Part shown: piece after piece, positions 53,341-61,555 of the stretch
Position numbering within the stretch: position 1 is the stretch's first letter
Layout: each line of letters opens with the position of its first letter
Source: Deltaproteobacteria bacterium UBA1386
GTDB lineage: Bacteria; Desulfobacterota; Syntrophorhabdia; Syntrophorhabdales; Syntrophorhabdaceae
Assembly: GCA_002305765.1 (NCBI GenBank)
Contig: DBQU01000068.1
Location: 8,100-72,099 of the forward strand
Length of the DNA: 64,000 bases
Direction: 5' to 3'
The notes under the pieces: model-generated
Database searches by the model: none
Told to the model about the DNA's origin: nothing
What the model saw: the letters and a program-made list of their open reading frames with translations, nothing else
Made by a program: the position numbers and the translations under genes

Positions 53341-54471
53341 CTATTGACCGTCTTCGAGGTCGACGACAGCGGAGTTCAACTCTTTGAGGCGCGCGAGCAT
53401 CCCCGGGTCGAGGGTGTAGATCTGGCGGAGCAGGTCGCTCACGGGGACGTCCTCGAGCGGCCGCGAGAGGAGCCGGGCGAAGTGTTCTTCCTTTTCTCCG
53501 GGGCTTCGCGACCGGTCGCTGATGATGTCGAAGGGGTCGAGGTAATCGAGCTTCGGGATCGGTGTCACCCTGTCGTTAAGGCCGCATTCCCGGCCGATCT
53601 CTTCCAGGAATCTCCGTGACGCCTCGCGCTCCAGGTGGGCAAGAACGCACTGCTCATGCGACGGCGTGTTGAGTTCCGATGTCAGCCTGCGGTTGAGCCA
53701 GACGCATCTCTTGCAGTGCCAGGCGTCGCAGTTGCGGCAGACGGGGGCATTCTCCAGGGTGAGAAGCCGGGCGTTCCTTATCTCCACCGCATCATCGGGC
53801 CCCGCAAGGCAGTCCTCCCCGTTCTCGTAATAGAAGGCGGGGCAGAGATAGAACCTGCCGTTGGGCGCGACCGTCAGGTGGGCCGTCCCTGCGTTGCAGT
53901 TGTTCATGTTCGTGAGGAAGACCCTGTCCGAAAGGGTGCTTATCTCGAGGAAGCTGCCTTTTCGATACTCCCCGGCGAGGATGCGCCGGACATCTTCCAG
54001 TGCATCGGCATATGCGGAAAAGTCCTCTTCCGCAAATCCACCCGGTTCCTTCAGGATGACGTTGAGCCTCCTGAACCTTCCGAGAAGTCTCTCCACGGTG
54101 GAGGGGAGCGACGGCACCTCACTCTTGCCGACGCGGAGAATGACGTTGTTGAGGCCGCCCGTCTCGAGGACATGGGCATGGGCAAGATCCTCTTCGCCGT
54201 CTATGATGAAGACGGCCTCTTCCCCGGACCGGGCGCGGGCGAGAGGAACCATTCTCACGTGATCGACGCTTGCGATCAGCTCTTCATACCCGGGGGGCAG
54301 GGCCGTGTTCCCGCAGAGGAAATTGACGGGTATGGCGTTCTTTATCGCGAAAGAGACGCTCTTTTCCAGCACGTCGAGGGGTATAAGCCCGGGTCCGCCC
54401 CTTTCCTTCACATCGTAGCAGCAAAACGGGGCCGAATCATGCTCCAGGATGACGATGAGGTAATGTATCAT
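53341..54471 (-). CDS. CXXX-repeat peptide maturase (SPASM-like, without rSAM cluster motif)
   Basis: A 376-aa protein beginning MIHYLIVILEHDSAPFCCYD, the N-terminus I recall for the TIGR04119-type CXXX repeat peptide maturase. It has a TIM-barrel-like pattern but no CxxxCxxC. A SPASM-like C-terminal part carries Cys clusters NNCNAGTAHLTVAPNGRFYLCPAFYY and CRNCDAWHCKRCVWLNRR, probably binding auxiliary Fe-S. It starts inside the rSAM gene stop (ATGA overlap). The partner role with the rSAM enzyme is inferred from context. Confidence 0.82.
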   Translation of the reverse strand: MIHYLIVILEHDSAPFCCYDVKERGGPGLIPLDVLEKSVSFAIKNAIPVNFLCGNTALPPGYEELIASVDHVRMVPLARARSGEEAVFIIDGEEDLAHAHVLETGGLNNVILRVGKSEVPSLPSTVERLLGRFRRLNVILKEPGGFAEEDFSAYADALEDVRRILAGEYRKGSFLEISTLSDRVFLTNMNNCNAGTAHLTVAPNGRFYLCPAFYYENGEDCLAGPDDAVEIRNARLLTLENAPVCRNCDAWHCKRCVWLNRRLTSELNTPSHEQCVLAHLEREASRRFLEEIGRECGLNDRVTPIPKLDYLDPFDIISDRSRSPGEKEEHFARLLSRPLEDVPVSDLLRQIYTLDPGMLARLKELNSAVVDLEDGQ

Positions 54472-55631
54472 TGCGCCTCCCTCGTGGGCCGGCGGGCGCC
54501 TTCAAGCCTGTGCCAGTAATAGTTGTTGGCCCGCACCCTTGCCTTGTGCATTCTGCACAGGTGCGTCGCCCTCTGGTAGATCGTTCCCGTTTCGGCACAG
54601 TCGTAATTGGCCCCCTGACACCAGGCACAGCCCGTCGCGACCTCGCAGTCGATACACTCGGGGCGGCTCTGGCTCACAAGGTCAAGGGCCAGAAAGGGGC
54701 GCAGCCTGTTCCTGTCGAGCCCCTCGAAGCAGTTGCCCACCGGGGGGAACTTCCTGTTCACGAGAGAGAAGGGCGTGAACCTGTGGCAGGGGTAGAAGTC
54801 TCCCCGTGGGTCGATGGCCAGCATCCTGCCGGCACCGCACCAGTTGTTGTTGTCCGTCCGCGGACGGCCTATCGTCTCGGAGAAGAAGGAGCAGGTGTGG
54901 TCCGTGAAGAACTCCCCGTCGATAATGGCATCGGCGAGACCCACGAGCTCATCCTCGAGGATGGCATCGTCGCCATCCTTCCACACGTCCTCGAAGACGA
55001 CGTTGATGCTGACGTGCTTGATGCCAAGGCCATACAGATGGAGGACGCTCTCCCGGATGAAGGGGAGGTCGTCGCTCGCGACGGTGACCTTTGTGGCGGC
55101 GACGGGGAACTGCTCGAGCCAGAGGGGGATGTTCCTGGCGGTGTCGTCGTACGACCCCTTCCCCGAAGGGTAGATCCTGTGCATGTTGTGCTTGCGCGGC
55201 GTCCCGTCGATGGTCACACCGATGCTGAGGTCGGGCCTGTTCCTTCTTATGAAATCCTGGACCTTTTCGCTGCCGTAGAGTATGCCGTTCGTCGTCAGGC
55301 TGAACCGGTGGCTGTCGAGCCAGGGGTGCTTCTCACGGGAGAGTTTCTCCTTGATGTACTCGCATATCTCATCGATGAGGTCGATCTCCAGGAAGGGCTC
55401 GCCGCCGATAAAGTCCCAGACGATGGACCTTTCGGGGAAGAGGTCCGGGTTCTCCACCAGATAGTCTATCGACCGCTTTGCCGTATCGAAGCTCATACGG
55501 TTCCTGGAGTTCTTCCCGACGAGATAGCAGTAACGGCAGCGCAGTTGACAGTCCTCGGTCACCACGAAGGTCACCGTCTTTGCGATGGATTCCTGCCACA
55601 CGGCGGGCGCTCTGGCGATGGTCTTTTCCAT
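54468..55631 (-). CDS. Radical SAM/SPASM peptide maturase, CXXX-repeat target type
   Basis: A 387-aa enzyme. The radical SAM cluster motif is CQLRCRYC (Cys28, 32, 35), followed by GGEPFLE and a full TIM barrel. The SPASM end has WCGAGRMLAIDPRGDFYPCHRF, then CIDCEVATGCAWCQGANYDC and HLCRMHKAR, i.e. ligands for two auxiliary clusters. Such enzymes form Cys thioether cross-links in peptides. The substrate is the Cys-repeat peptide gene 95 nt upstream. The start is ATG 55631 with a weak ribosome-binding site, after a hairpin, so it should be made in smaller amount than the precursor. Confidence 0.9.
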   Translation of the reverse strand: MEKTIARAPAVWQESIAKTVTFVVTEDCQLRCRYCYLVGKNSRNRMSFDTAKRSIDYLVENPDLFPERSIVWDFIGGEPFLEIDLIDEICEYIKEKLSREKHPWLDSHRFSLTTNGILYGSEKVQDFIRRNRPDLSIGVTIDGTPRKHNMHRIYPSGKGSYDDTARNIPLWLEQFPVAATKVTVASDDLPFIRESVLHLYGLGIKHVSINVVFEDVWKDGDDAILEDELVGLADAIIDGEFFTDHTCSFFSETIGRPRTDNNNWCGAGRMLAIDPRGDFYPCHRFTPFSLVNRKFPPVGNCFEGLDRNRLRPFLALDLVSQSRPECIDCEVATGCAWCQGANYDCAETGTIYQRATHLCRMHKARVRANNYYWHRLEGARRPTREAQ

Positions 55632-55650
55632 GTCGTTATCGGTCGTTGCT

Positions 55651-55684
55651 CCGGCTTCAGGCCCCTCTACCGGACTGAAGCCGG
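55651..55684 (-). other. Hairpin between precursor and radical SAM genes
   Basis: CCGGCTTCAG (55651-55660) pairs exactly with 55675-55684, 14-nt loop, 43 nt after the precursor stop and 20 nt before the rSAM start. There is no U-tract. It is likely to stabilise the precursor end or lower downstream expression. Confidence 0.65.
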
Positions 55685-55726
55685 AATGGAATGGAGCTCT
55701 TCAGGGCTCTCGGGCCCCGGTGGCAC

Positions 55727-55924
55727 CTACTTGCTTACCGTGATGCACTCGTCCTTGCAGCCCGACAGGCACTGGCCCCCGCAGCCGCCTTTGCAACCGT
55801 CTGCCTCGGCCGTGTATGCCCCTGAGACACCCTTTGAAGCACCTGAGCATACAAAGCCGAAAGAAGGCACCGTCCTTCTTGCCATGCTGCTCATCTGATC
55901 CTTTCTCCTGTTCGTCGAATCCAT
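55727..55924 (-). CDS. CXXX-repeat RiPP precursor peptide
   Basis: 65 aa, not annotated by length-limited callers. Start ATG 55924 after an excellent AAGGAGG (6-nt spacing); the frame is open to 55978 without a better site. A polar, basic leader (MDSTNRRKDQMSSMARRTVPSFGF) with a lone Cys26 is followed by a core with Cys44, 48, 52, 56 and 60: CKGG CGGQ CLSG CKDE C, then ITVSK. Five Cys in exact four-residue spacing are the known target pattern for the adjacent enzymes. Thioether cross-linking to the alpha or beta carbon of nearby residues is expected. A cleavage point may be near Gly-Ala35-36 (VSGAYTAEADG) or at the ADG-C boundary; this is a guess. Confidence 0.88.
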   Translation of the reverse strand: MDSTNRRKDQMSSMARRTVPSFGFVCSGASKGVSGAYTAEADGCKGGCGGQCLSGCKDECITVSK

Positions 55925-56048
55925 AACATACCTCCTTTTTCGTTTGTGTGCTGAGTGGATCGCAATCTTATATATCACTACGACACCGTTACGGTCGCTA
56001 TTGTTCCTGCCTTTTTGTGAAAATCTGTCAATTCAGCAAAATATCCAT

Positions 56049-56849
56049 CTAGTCAATGCTGCGCCAGCCCCTGTCCACGGAACTGTAAACGCTCCTGGCA
56101 AAAGGGGACTCGTAGACGAACACCAGCCTGTAGTCGCTCCCCGACGGGCCGAGATTCCGGTGATAATAGAACCCGCCGGACATGACGGTGTAGCGCGCAA
56201 CGGGGACCTCCGGAAGGTAGGCAGGCACGAGGTCCCTCAATCCGGCCGGGTACTCGCCGGTCCTGCCCTTGTATCTTTCGCACGCCTCTATGATCACCCT
56301 CGCGTTGGCCTGGGATACGCGATAGTTGATGCCCTTCATCGCGAAGACCATCACGACCATCAAAGCGTACACACCGATCACCGCCAGCCGCACCCTGCCT
56401 TTATACCGGTCCTCTTTGCGGGTTGAGACCCATATGACGGCTATGACAAAAGAGATGAGCGCAAGGCTCAGGGAGTCCATGAAGAGGGCGGCGAGGAGGA
56501 ACAGGATGAATGCCGTCGCCGCATGGGCCGGGATACTCACGGGCTTTGCCCCGGAAGGGCTGACGGCCTCTCCCTTTTTCCCTTTGATCACCATGAAGGC
56601 AAAGCCGACGAGGGGGACAAGGAGAGGGAAGACGATCCCCATGATGACCCAGGAGACAACGCGGCGGCCCACGCTTCGGGCACGCAGTCCCAGACCCGTC
56701 GCGGCGAGGGCCATGCCGAGGGCAAGAAGCCACGGCATTGCCTCTTCGAATCGCAGGGAAAGTATGACCGAAGCCTGACCCGCCACGACGAGGACGGCGG
56801 GGAGGTATTTCAGAATGCCTGTGGTCTTGAGGGAATTATGATCTGCCAT
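56049..56849 (-). CDS. Membrane protein with C-terminal periplasmic domain, unknown
   Basis: A 266-aa protein with five to six TM helices in the first about 175 residues, then a soluble domain containing ARVIIEACERYKGRTGEYPAGLRDLVPAYLPEVPVARYTVMSGGFYYHRN. The pattern RYKGRTGEYPAGLRDLVPAYL is the same as in type II secretion pseudopilin-like C-terminal domains (small residue, YP, LxxLVP) but there is no pilin N-terminus. No function assigned. It is not clearly part of the peptide operon: it is upstream of it by 125 nt on the same strand. Confidence 0.65.
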   Translation of the reverse strand: MADHNSLKTTGILKYLPAVLVVAGQASVILSLRFEEAMPWLLALGMALAATGLGLRARSVGRRVVSWVIMGIVFPLLVPLVGFAFMVIKGKKGEAVSPSGAKPVSIPAHAATAFILFLLAALFMDSLSLALISFVIAVIWVSTRKEDRYKGRVRLAVIGVYALMVVMVFAMKGINYRVSQANARVIIEACERYKGRTGEYPAGLRDLVPAYLPEVPVARYTVMSGGFYYHRNLGPSGSDYRLVFVYESPFARSVYSSVDRGWRSID

Positions 56850-56897
56850 GGGTACACCCGGGTTTCCTTGAAGACCTTGTCTCGCGACGGATGGTGC

Positions 56898-57102
56898 TCA
56901 ACCCGTCCTTCCGACCCTTTGCTTCCTGCCGATGGCGACGTAAAGCGCCACCCCCAGAGTATATAACAAGACAACAACAAGAAGCCATATCATCTTATTG
57001 TTGTCCGCGAGATCCTTCCTCGCGATGTCGATAATGCATATAGATCCAGAAGGGGATGGTAACGGGAGAGCGAATCGTTCCGTCTGTGGCGTGAAGGTCC
57101 GT
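56898..57102 (-). pseudogene. Frameshifted PLDc_N-type small membrane protein
   Basis: In one frame TIPFWIYM (about 57037-57060), in the next IIDIARKDLADNNKMIWLLVVVLLYTLGVALYVAIGRKQRVGRTG and stop TGA at 56898. Joined, they make the typical PLDc_N/small membrane protein PFWIYMxIIDIARKDL...NNKMIWLLVV. A one-base change near 57033-57037 breaks it and no start codon is found upstream, so it is a relic (or a sequencing indel). Confidence 0.6.
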
Positions 57103-57130
57103 CAGACCCGGCTATGACGGCACGCGGGGG

Positions 57131-57502
57131 TCAGCTGCTTCCGTCCCGGGTCCCTGTCTCTTTGAGTCTCTTCAGGGCACATTTTTCGCACCTGAAAGAA
57201 CTATCCTCCGTCCTCGGGCCCGTCTCGCAACACCTTTCCCCCGGCATCCGGTAGCATTTACCCACGTGTCCACAGTCCACGCAGACGCCCCGCGGCTTTA
57301 TCTCCCAGGGGACCGGTACGGCGCCCGATGTGAAGATGAGCCTGTCCACGAAGTAGACCATCGCCCCCATCAGGGCCTGGCTGATTATCATCGCGAGATA
57401 AACGTTTTCGATGCCCAGGAATTCCCTGACCTTGTTGAAAAAAAGAGCGCCCGGGATGGCAAGAACGGTCCATCGCAGGACGTAGAGGATATACTTGATC
57501 AT
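57131..57502 (-). CDS. Small membrane protein with zinc-ribbon-like tail
   Basis: A 123-aa protein starting at ATG 57502 after GGAGG. Two TM helices (YILYVLRWTVLAIPGALFF and VYLAMIISQALMGAMVYFV) followed by a cytoplasmic or periplasmic Cys-rich end: CVDCGHVGKCYRMPGERCC...FRCEKCALKRL, with several CxxC pairs. Family unknown. It lies upstream of, and divergent from, the queuosine genes. Confidence 0.65.
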   Translation of the reverse strand: MIKYILYVLRWTVLAIPGALFFNKVREFLGIENVYLAMIISQALMGAMVYFVDRLIFTSGAVPVPWEIKPRGVCVDCGHVGKCYRMPGERCCETGPRTEDSSFRCEKCALKRLKETGTRDGSS

Positions 57503-57757
57503 ACTGCCTCCCCGCCGCAAGCGACTATGTCATCATTATTATGAGACAGGCAGGGCCGATATGCAACAGGAAGAGGTGGCCGGCGGCAACGACCGTTTCG
57601 GGTCCTGCGCCCGGGATGCCGGGGGAGGAAGGCGCTTTCCCTGTCCTGGCCCGGAAGATGGACCCCCGGAGGCAGCGATCTTTCTCCGCCGATGTGGAAA
57701 ATAGGGACGGAAGGTGGTAAATTATAAGAAATTACGGGCAATTGGGAAGACCGACCA

Positions 57758-58303
57758 ATGGATCTCGAAGGAAAGCACATATTTCTCCACATCTGCTGCG
57801 CGCCCTGCAGCATATACACCCTCAAGGAACTGCGCACTGAAGGGGCCAGGGTCTCGGGGTATTTTTACAACCCCAACATCCATCCTTATACGGAGTTCTC
57901 GAAGCGCCTTTCCACACTGAAGGAGTACGCAAAGATAGCGCTCTTACCCCTTATCGTGGACGGCTCGTACGAGTTGGAGGGTTTTCTTGCGGGAGCCCTC
58001 GCCCTTGGCAAGGACCGCTGCCTCTCCTGCTACCGCATGCGTCTCGAGAGGGCCTTCCAGAAAGCCGCGGGCGGCGGTTTCGACGCGCTCACCACCACCC
58101 TTCTTTACAGCAGGTACCAGCGGCACGACGACATAAAGAGGATAGGCGAAGAACTCTGCGCGGCCTATGGCGTCCCCTTCCTCTACCGCGATTTCCGCAC
58201 CGGCTGGCGGGAAGGTATCGAGGAATCGAAGAAGCTCGGCATGTACCGCCAGCAATACTGCGGATGCATATTCAGCGAAAAGGAGCGCTACGGGGGAAAA
58301 TGA
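57758..58303 (+). CDS. queH: Epoxyqueuosine reductase QueH
   Basis: A 181-aa enzyme for the last step of queuosine synthesis, the non-cobalamin alternative to QueG. HICCAPC (Cys13, 14, 17) plus the C-terminal CGC and CLSC pairs are the Fe-S and iron ligands; FYNPNIHPYTEFSKRL and YQRHDDIKRIGEELC are family stretches. It is the first gene of a queH-DUF2905-queC-queE unit, overlapping the next by ATGA. The 255-nt leader has no riboswitch I can recognise. Confidence 0.92.
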   Translation: MDLEGKHIFLHICCAPCSIYTLKELRTEGARVSGYFYNPNIHPYTEFSKRLSTLKEYAKIALLPLIVDGSYELEGFLAGALALGKDRCLSCYRMRLERAFQKAAGGGFDALTTTLLYSRYQRHDDIKRIGEELCAAYGVPFLYRDFRTGWREGIEESKKLGMYRQQYCGCIFSEKERYGGK

Positions 58304-58515
58304 TGCCATCCATGGGAAAAACGCTCATTATCCTTGGGGTCATTCTCATCGTCATCGGCCTCGCCTTCACGTACGGGCCGAAAATACCCTGGCTCGGAAA
58401 GCTTCCCGGCGACATCTCCATTAAGAAGGACAATTTCAGCTTTTACTTTCCCATCACGACGAGCATAATAATCAGCATCATCCTGACGATACTCTTTACC
58501 ATATTCCGAAAGTAG
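58300..58515 (+). CDS. DUF2905 small membrane protein
   Basis: A 71-aa protein. MGKTLIILGVILIVIGLAFTYGPKIPWLGKLPGDISI is the DUF2905 signature (TM, then P-W-LG-LPGDI), with a second TM helix at the end. Two ATG codons (58300, 58303) overlap the queH TGA. Role unknown; it often appears beside unrelated housekeeping genes. Confidence 0.9.
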   Translation: MMPSMGKTLIILGVILIVIGLAFTYGPKIPWLGKLPGDISIKKDNFSFYFPITTSIIISIILTILFTIFRK

Positions 58516-58524
58516 GGACCTGAC

Positions 58525-59229
58525 ATGAAGGAGACGACGACAAGAAAAGCGGTGGTTCTCTTAAGCGGCGGCGTGGACTCGACGACAACGCTCGCCATCG
58601 CCAGGAACGAGGGGTTCGAGGCTTACGCCCTCACCTTCCGTTACGGCCAGCGGCACACCTGCGAGATCGATGCCGCGAGGGAAACGGCGCGGTACATCGG
58701 CGTCGCCCGGCACGTCATCCTCGACATCGACCTCAGGAGCTTCGGCGGTTCGGCACTGACGGACGACATCGAGGTCCCCAAGGGGAGGGGCCTCACGGAC
58801 ATCGCCGCTGATATCCCCGTCACCTACGTTCCCGCGCGGAACACGATCTTCCTGTCCTTCGCGCTCGCCTTCGCTGAAACGCTCGGGGCCCAGGACATCT
58901 ACATCGGCGTCAACGCCCTCGATTACAGCGGTTATCCCGACTGCAGGCCCGAATACATCGCGGCCTTCGAGCGCATGGCGAACCTCGCCACGAAGGCCGG
59001 GGTGGAGGGGAGGTCCTTCCGGATCCACGCGCCCCTTATCGCCATGACAAAGGCTGAGATCATCCGCACGGGGGTGCGCCTCGGCGTTGACTACTCCCTG
59101 ACGACCACCTGCTACGACCCGACGGACGACGGAAAGGCCTGCGGGCGCTGCGACGCCTGCCTGCTCAGGCTCGAGGGGTTCAGGCAGGCCGGCATCGAGG
59201 ACCCTGTCCCCTATGCATGTGAAGGTTAA
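58525..59229 (+). CDS. queC: 7-cyano-7-deazaguanine synthase QueC
   Basis: A 234-aa ATP-dependent enzyme turning carboxydeazaguanine into preQ0. The PP-loop is SGGVDS (14-19); [24 protein letters not shown]-like [13 protein letters not shown] and the zinc site ([20 protein letters not shown]) are present. It is 9 nt after DUF2905 and 6 nt before queE, one operon. Confidence 0.95.
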   Translation: MKETTTRKAVVLLSGGVDSTTTLAIARNEGFEAYALTFRYGQRHTCEIDAARETARYIGVARHVILDIDLRSFGGSALTDDIEVPKGRGLTDIAADIPVTYVPARNTIFLSFALAFAETLGAQDIYIGVNALDYSGYPDCRPEYIAAFERMANLATKAGVEGRSFRIHAPLIAMTKAEIIRTGVRLGVDYSLTTTCYDPTDDGKACGRCDACLLRLEGFRQAGIEDPVPYACEG

Positions 59230-59235
59230 GATCCC

Positions 59236-59877
59236 ATGGCATACCTCATCAAAGAGATCTTCCGTTCCCTTCAGGGTGAGGGCATCAACGCGGGCCGCCC
59301 GGCGGTGTTCCTGAGGTTCTCGGGCTGCAACCTCTGGTCCGGCCGCGCCGAGGATCGCCCCAACATACCCTGCCCCTTCTGCGACACAGATTTCGTCGGC
59401 ACCGACGGACCCGGCGGCGGCGCATACGGGACGGCGTCAGAGGTCGTCTCGGCCATGGCGGCGCTCCTGCCCTCCCCGACCCCGCAAGGTGACCGCCCCC
59501 TCGCGGTCATAACGGGAGGCGAGCCCGCCCTCCAACTCGATATCCGCCTCCTCGACGAACTGCACCGCGGCGGCTGGGAAGTAGCCGTCGAGACGAACGG
59601 GACCCTCCCCCTGCCGGAGGGCATCGACTGGATAACGGTGAGCCCCAAGGCCGGCACCCGCCTTGTCGTCACGGCGGGCGATGAACTGAAGCTCCTCTAT
59701 CCCCAACCCGGCCTCGACCCGGCCTCCCTCGAGGACCTCGCCTTCCGCCACTTCATCCTCCAACCCATAGACAACTCCCATCTGGCGGATAACATCCGCC
59801 TCGCCATAGACTACTGCCTCACCCGCCCCCGCTGGCGCCTGGGTATCCAGATGCACAAGACCCTCAACATAAAGTAA
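59236..59877 (+). CDS. queE: 7-carboxy-7-deazaguanine synthase QueE
   Basis: A 213-aa short radical SAM enzyme. FRSLQGEGINAGRPAVFLRFSGCNLW is the family start and the cluster motif is C-x14-C-x2-C (Cys31, 46, 49), the insertion-type arrangement of E. coli-like QueE. VITGGEPALQLD and YCLTRPRWRLGIQMHKTLNIK complete it. It makes the deazaguanine ring for queuosine. queD and queF are not in the window. Confidence 0.95.
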   Translation: MAYLIKEIFRSLQGEGINAGRPAVFLRFSGCNLWSGRAEDRPNIPCPFCDTDFVGTDGPGGGAYGTASEVVSAMAALLPSPTPQGDRPLAVITGGEPALQLDIRLLDELHRGGWEVAVETNGTLPLPEGIDWITVSPKAGTRLVVTAGDELKLLYPQPGLDPASLEDLAFRHFILQPIDNSHLADNIRLAIDYCLTRPRWRLGIQMHKTLNIK

Positions 59878-59892
59878 AAGGCGGCTTTTCTG

Positions 59893-59922
59893 TTGACAAT
59901 ACAGGCCTTTATGGCTTATATG
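59893..59922 (+). promoter_or_regulatory. Promoter of the tRNA gene
   Basis: TTGACA (59893-59898), 18-nt spacer, TATATG (59917-59922); the expected start is just before the tRNA 5' end. Confidence 0.75.
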
Positions 59923-59931
59923 AAAAGGCGA

Positions 59932-60005
59932 GGCGGTGTAGCTCAGGTGGTCAGAGCATGCGGCTCATATCCGCAGTGTCCGGGGTTCAAATCCCTGCAC
60001 CGCCA
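59932..60005 (+). tRNA. tRNA-Met (CAT anticodon)
   Basis: A 74-nt cloverleaf. Acceptor GGCGGTG/CACCGCC, D-arm GCTC...GAGC, anticodon arm TGCGG-CTCATAT-CCGCA, T-arm CGGGG-TTCAAAT-CCCTG with one G-T pair, discriminator A. No CCA is encoded; a T-run follows. G1-C72 pairing and three-base-pair features fit elongator Met rather than initiator; a lysidine-modified Ile tRNA cannot be fully excluded from CAT alone. Confidence 0.93.
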
Positions 60006-60037
60006 TTTTTCATATATCCGAAGGGGGCGCGGTCGCC

Positions 60038-60637
60038 ATGAGATATGAAGCTTCACGCTTGATGTGTTCCGGCAGAAAGGCTGCGCTCTTTGCGGCTGTC
60101 TTCCTGCTCGTCACCGCCGTGTTCTTTGCCTGCGGCACCTTCCATCCCGCCGGAGCGGCGCCGGAGAAGAAAGCCAAGCCTGCCGCCGAGAAGGACACCG
60201 GCGCCGTGAACGACGCCAACCTCCAGGCCAGCCTGAAACGGGTGGACGAACTCCTCAAGAAGAACGAATACGTTGCCTCCCTGAGAACGAGCCTGAAGAT
60301 AAACGAGTACACGAGAGAAGTCCTCGCGACGGCCAAGGTCATCAAGGGCCACTACGAAAAGGCCGTTAACGATCCCGCGGTTCCGACAAAGGACAAGGAG
60401 CAACTCTATCTCAAGCTCAAGGGGCTCAACCAGTTGATCCCCCGCTACACGACAGCGTACGAGAACTCCCTGTACAACCTCGGCTACATCTACGCGAAAC
60501 GCAATGAATCGGAACGGGCACGGAAATACCTCACCGAATACCTGCAGACAACACCTTTCTCGACAAGCCGCGACTCGAAATGGATGAAAGCGAAAACCCT
60601 CCTTCTTGAGCTTTACAGCCTTGAAGGCGAATTCTAA
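60038..60637 (+). CDS. Periplasmic helical-repeat (TPR-like) protein
   Basis: A 199-aa precursor. Signal/lipobox-like FLLVTAVFFACGT suggests a lipoprotein or a TM anchor. The mature part is helical with repeats NDANLQASLKRVDELLKKNEYVASLRTS and ENSLYNLGYIYAKRNESERARKYLTEYL, resembling TPR. It is immediately followed by the next gene (no gap), so they act together. Function unknown. Confidence 0.65.
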   Translation: MRYEASRLMCSGRKAALFAAVFLLVTAVFFACGTFHPAGAAPEKKAKPAAEKDTGAVNDANLQASLKRVDELLKKNEYVASLRTSLKINEYTREVLATAKVIKGHYEKAVNDPAVPTKDKEQLYLKLKGLNQLIPRYTTAYENSLYNLGYIYAKRNESERARKYLTEYLQTTPFSTSRDSKWMKAKTLLLELYSLEGEF

Positions 60638-61537
60638 GTGCAAGAGAAACGGTCCCTCGTCCGATCTGTCATCGAACAACTCGGCATCTCCCGGCACATC
60701 AACAACGTCGTAATAGAAGGAACTGATTCGCCCTGGCTGGAAAAGGCCCTCATCAAGAGAAAGAAGGGCACCCTCGACGTCAAGACGTTCATCTGGATGG
60801 ATGAGGCCTTCGTGTACGGCCGTATCTACAGGCTTTTCCTCTACGTGGCCGACGTCCTCGACGGTGCCTTCCTCTACGATCCCCGCATCACGCCCGACGA
60901 AGAGAAGGAACCCTTCATCCGGGACCGCTACAACCAGATATGGAGCCTTTACGTGGACAGCAGGATGGAGCGTCTCGGTATCGAGAGCTTTTTCGACAGG
61001 AGTCTGAGAAGGAACCTCTTCATCGACCTTGAAAGCCGTCTCGGATGGGCCGAGGCGGGTAGGATATTCGACTCCCTCTGGTCGAGGGAGGTATTCACCT
61101 ATCCCGAGATCGTCGACCTCAGCTATCACCTGGAGGAGAGGTTCCCGGGCGAACCCCTATCTCCAGGCAACTCCTGCATCGAGAGGGACATCGCCGACTG
61201 CCTGCACGACCCTTCCGTCGCCGGACACCTCGAACGTCTCGATTCACCCGGAGCGGCAACGGTGCTCAACGACCTCCTCAGTTTCACGGCCTATTCATGC
61301 AGGGACGGGCTCATCGCCCCATGCCACTATGGGATCGTCTTCCTCTTTCAGAACAAGGTCCTCCTCGAGTTCATCCCCTCGGGAGGCGGCGCCTTCGTTC
61401 TCTCCATCCTCGATCCCCCGTCGGGGATGTATGATACACGGGAGATCGGGGAAGACGCGGACGTGGAGGAGATCCAGAAGACCATCAAGGACCGGTACGC
61501 GATGCTGGCCGTTTCCGCCAAGGGTCAATTCGGCTGA
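60638..61537 (+). CDS. Conserved-looking protein of unknown function
   Basis: A 299-aa soluble protein with a GTG start directly after the previous TAA (the codon pair TAAGTG). No signal peptide or TM. Composition and length suggest a globular protein; stretches such as TFIWMDEAFVYGRIYRLFLYVADVLDGAFLYD and NKVLLEFIPSGGGAFVLSILDPP give no family I know. Coupled with the TPR-like protein. Confidence 0.6.
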   Translation: MQEKRSLVRSVIEQLGISRHINNVVIEGTDSPWLEKALIKRKKGTLDVKTFIWMDEAFVYGRIYRLFLYVADVLDGAFLYDPRITPDEEKEPFIRDRYNQIWSLYVDSRMERLGIESFFDRSLRRNLFIDLESRLGWAEAGRIFDSLWSREVFTYPEIVDLSYHLEERFPGEPLSPGNSCIERDIADCLHDPSVAGHLERLDSPGAATVLNDLLSFTAYSCRDGLIAPCHYGIVFLFQNKVLLEFIPSGGGAFVLSILDPPSGMYDTREIGEDADVEEIQKTIKDRYAMLAVSAKGQFG

Positions 61538-61555
61538 CTAGACGTTACGACAGGG

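Noticed and set aside
51629..53347. 572-aa rightward frame opposite the ABC exporter
   Set aside because: No domain, and fully antisense to a gene with all ABC motifs.
54471..55898. 475-aa rightward frame opposite the rSAM gene
   Set aside because: Antisense to the rSAM enzyme and precursor; no ribosome-binding site.
57503..57757. Riboswitch (preQ1 or cobalamin) before queH
   Set aside because: GC-rich hairpins are present, but no preQ1 pseudoknot or B12-box pattern could be made out.
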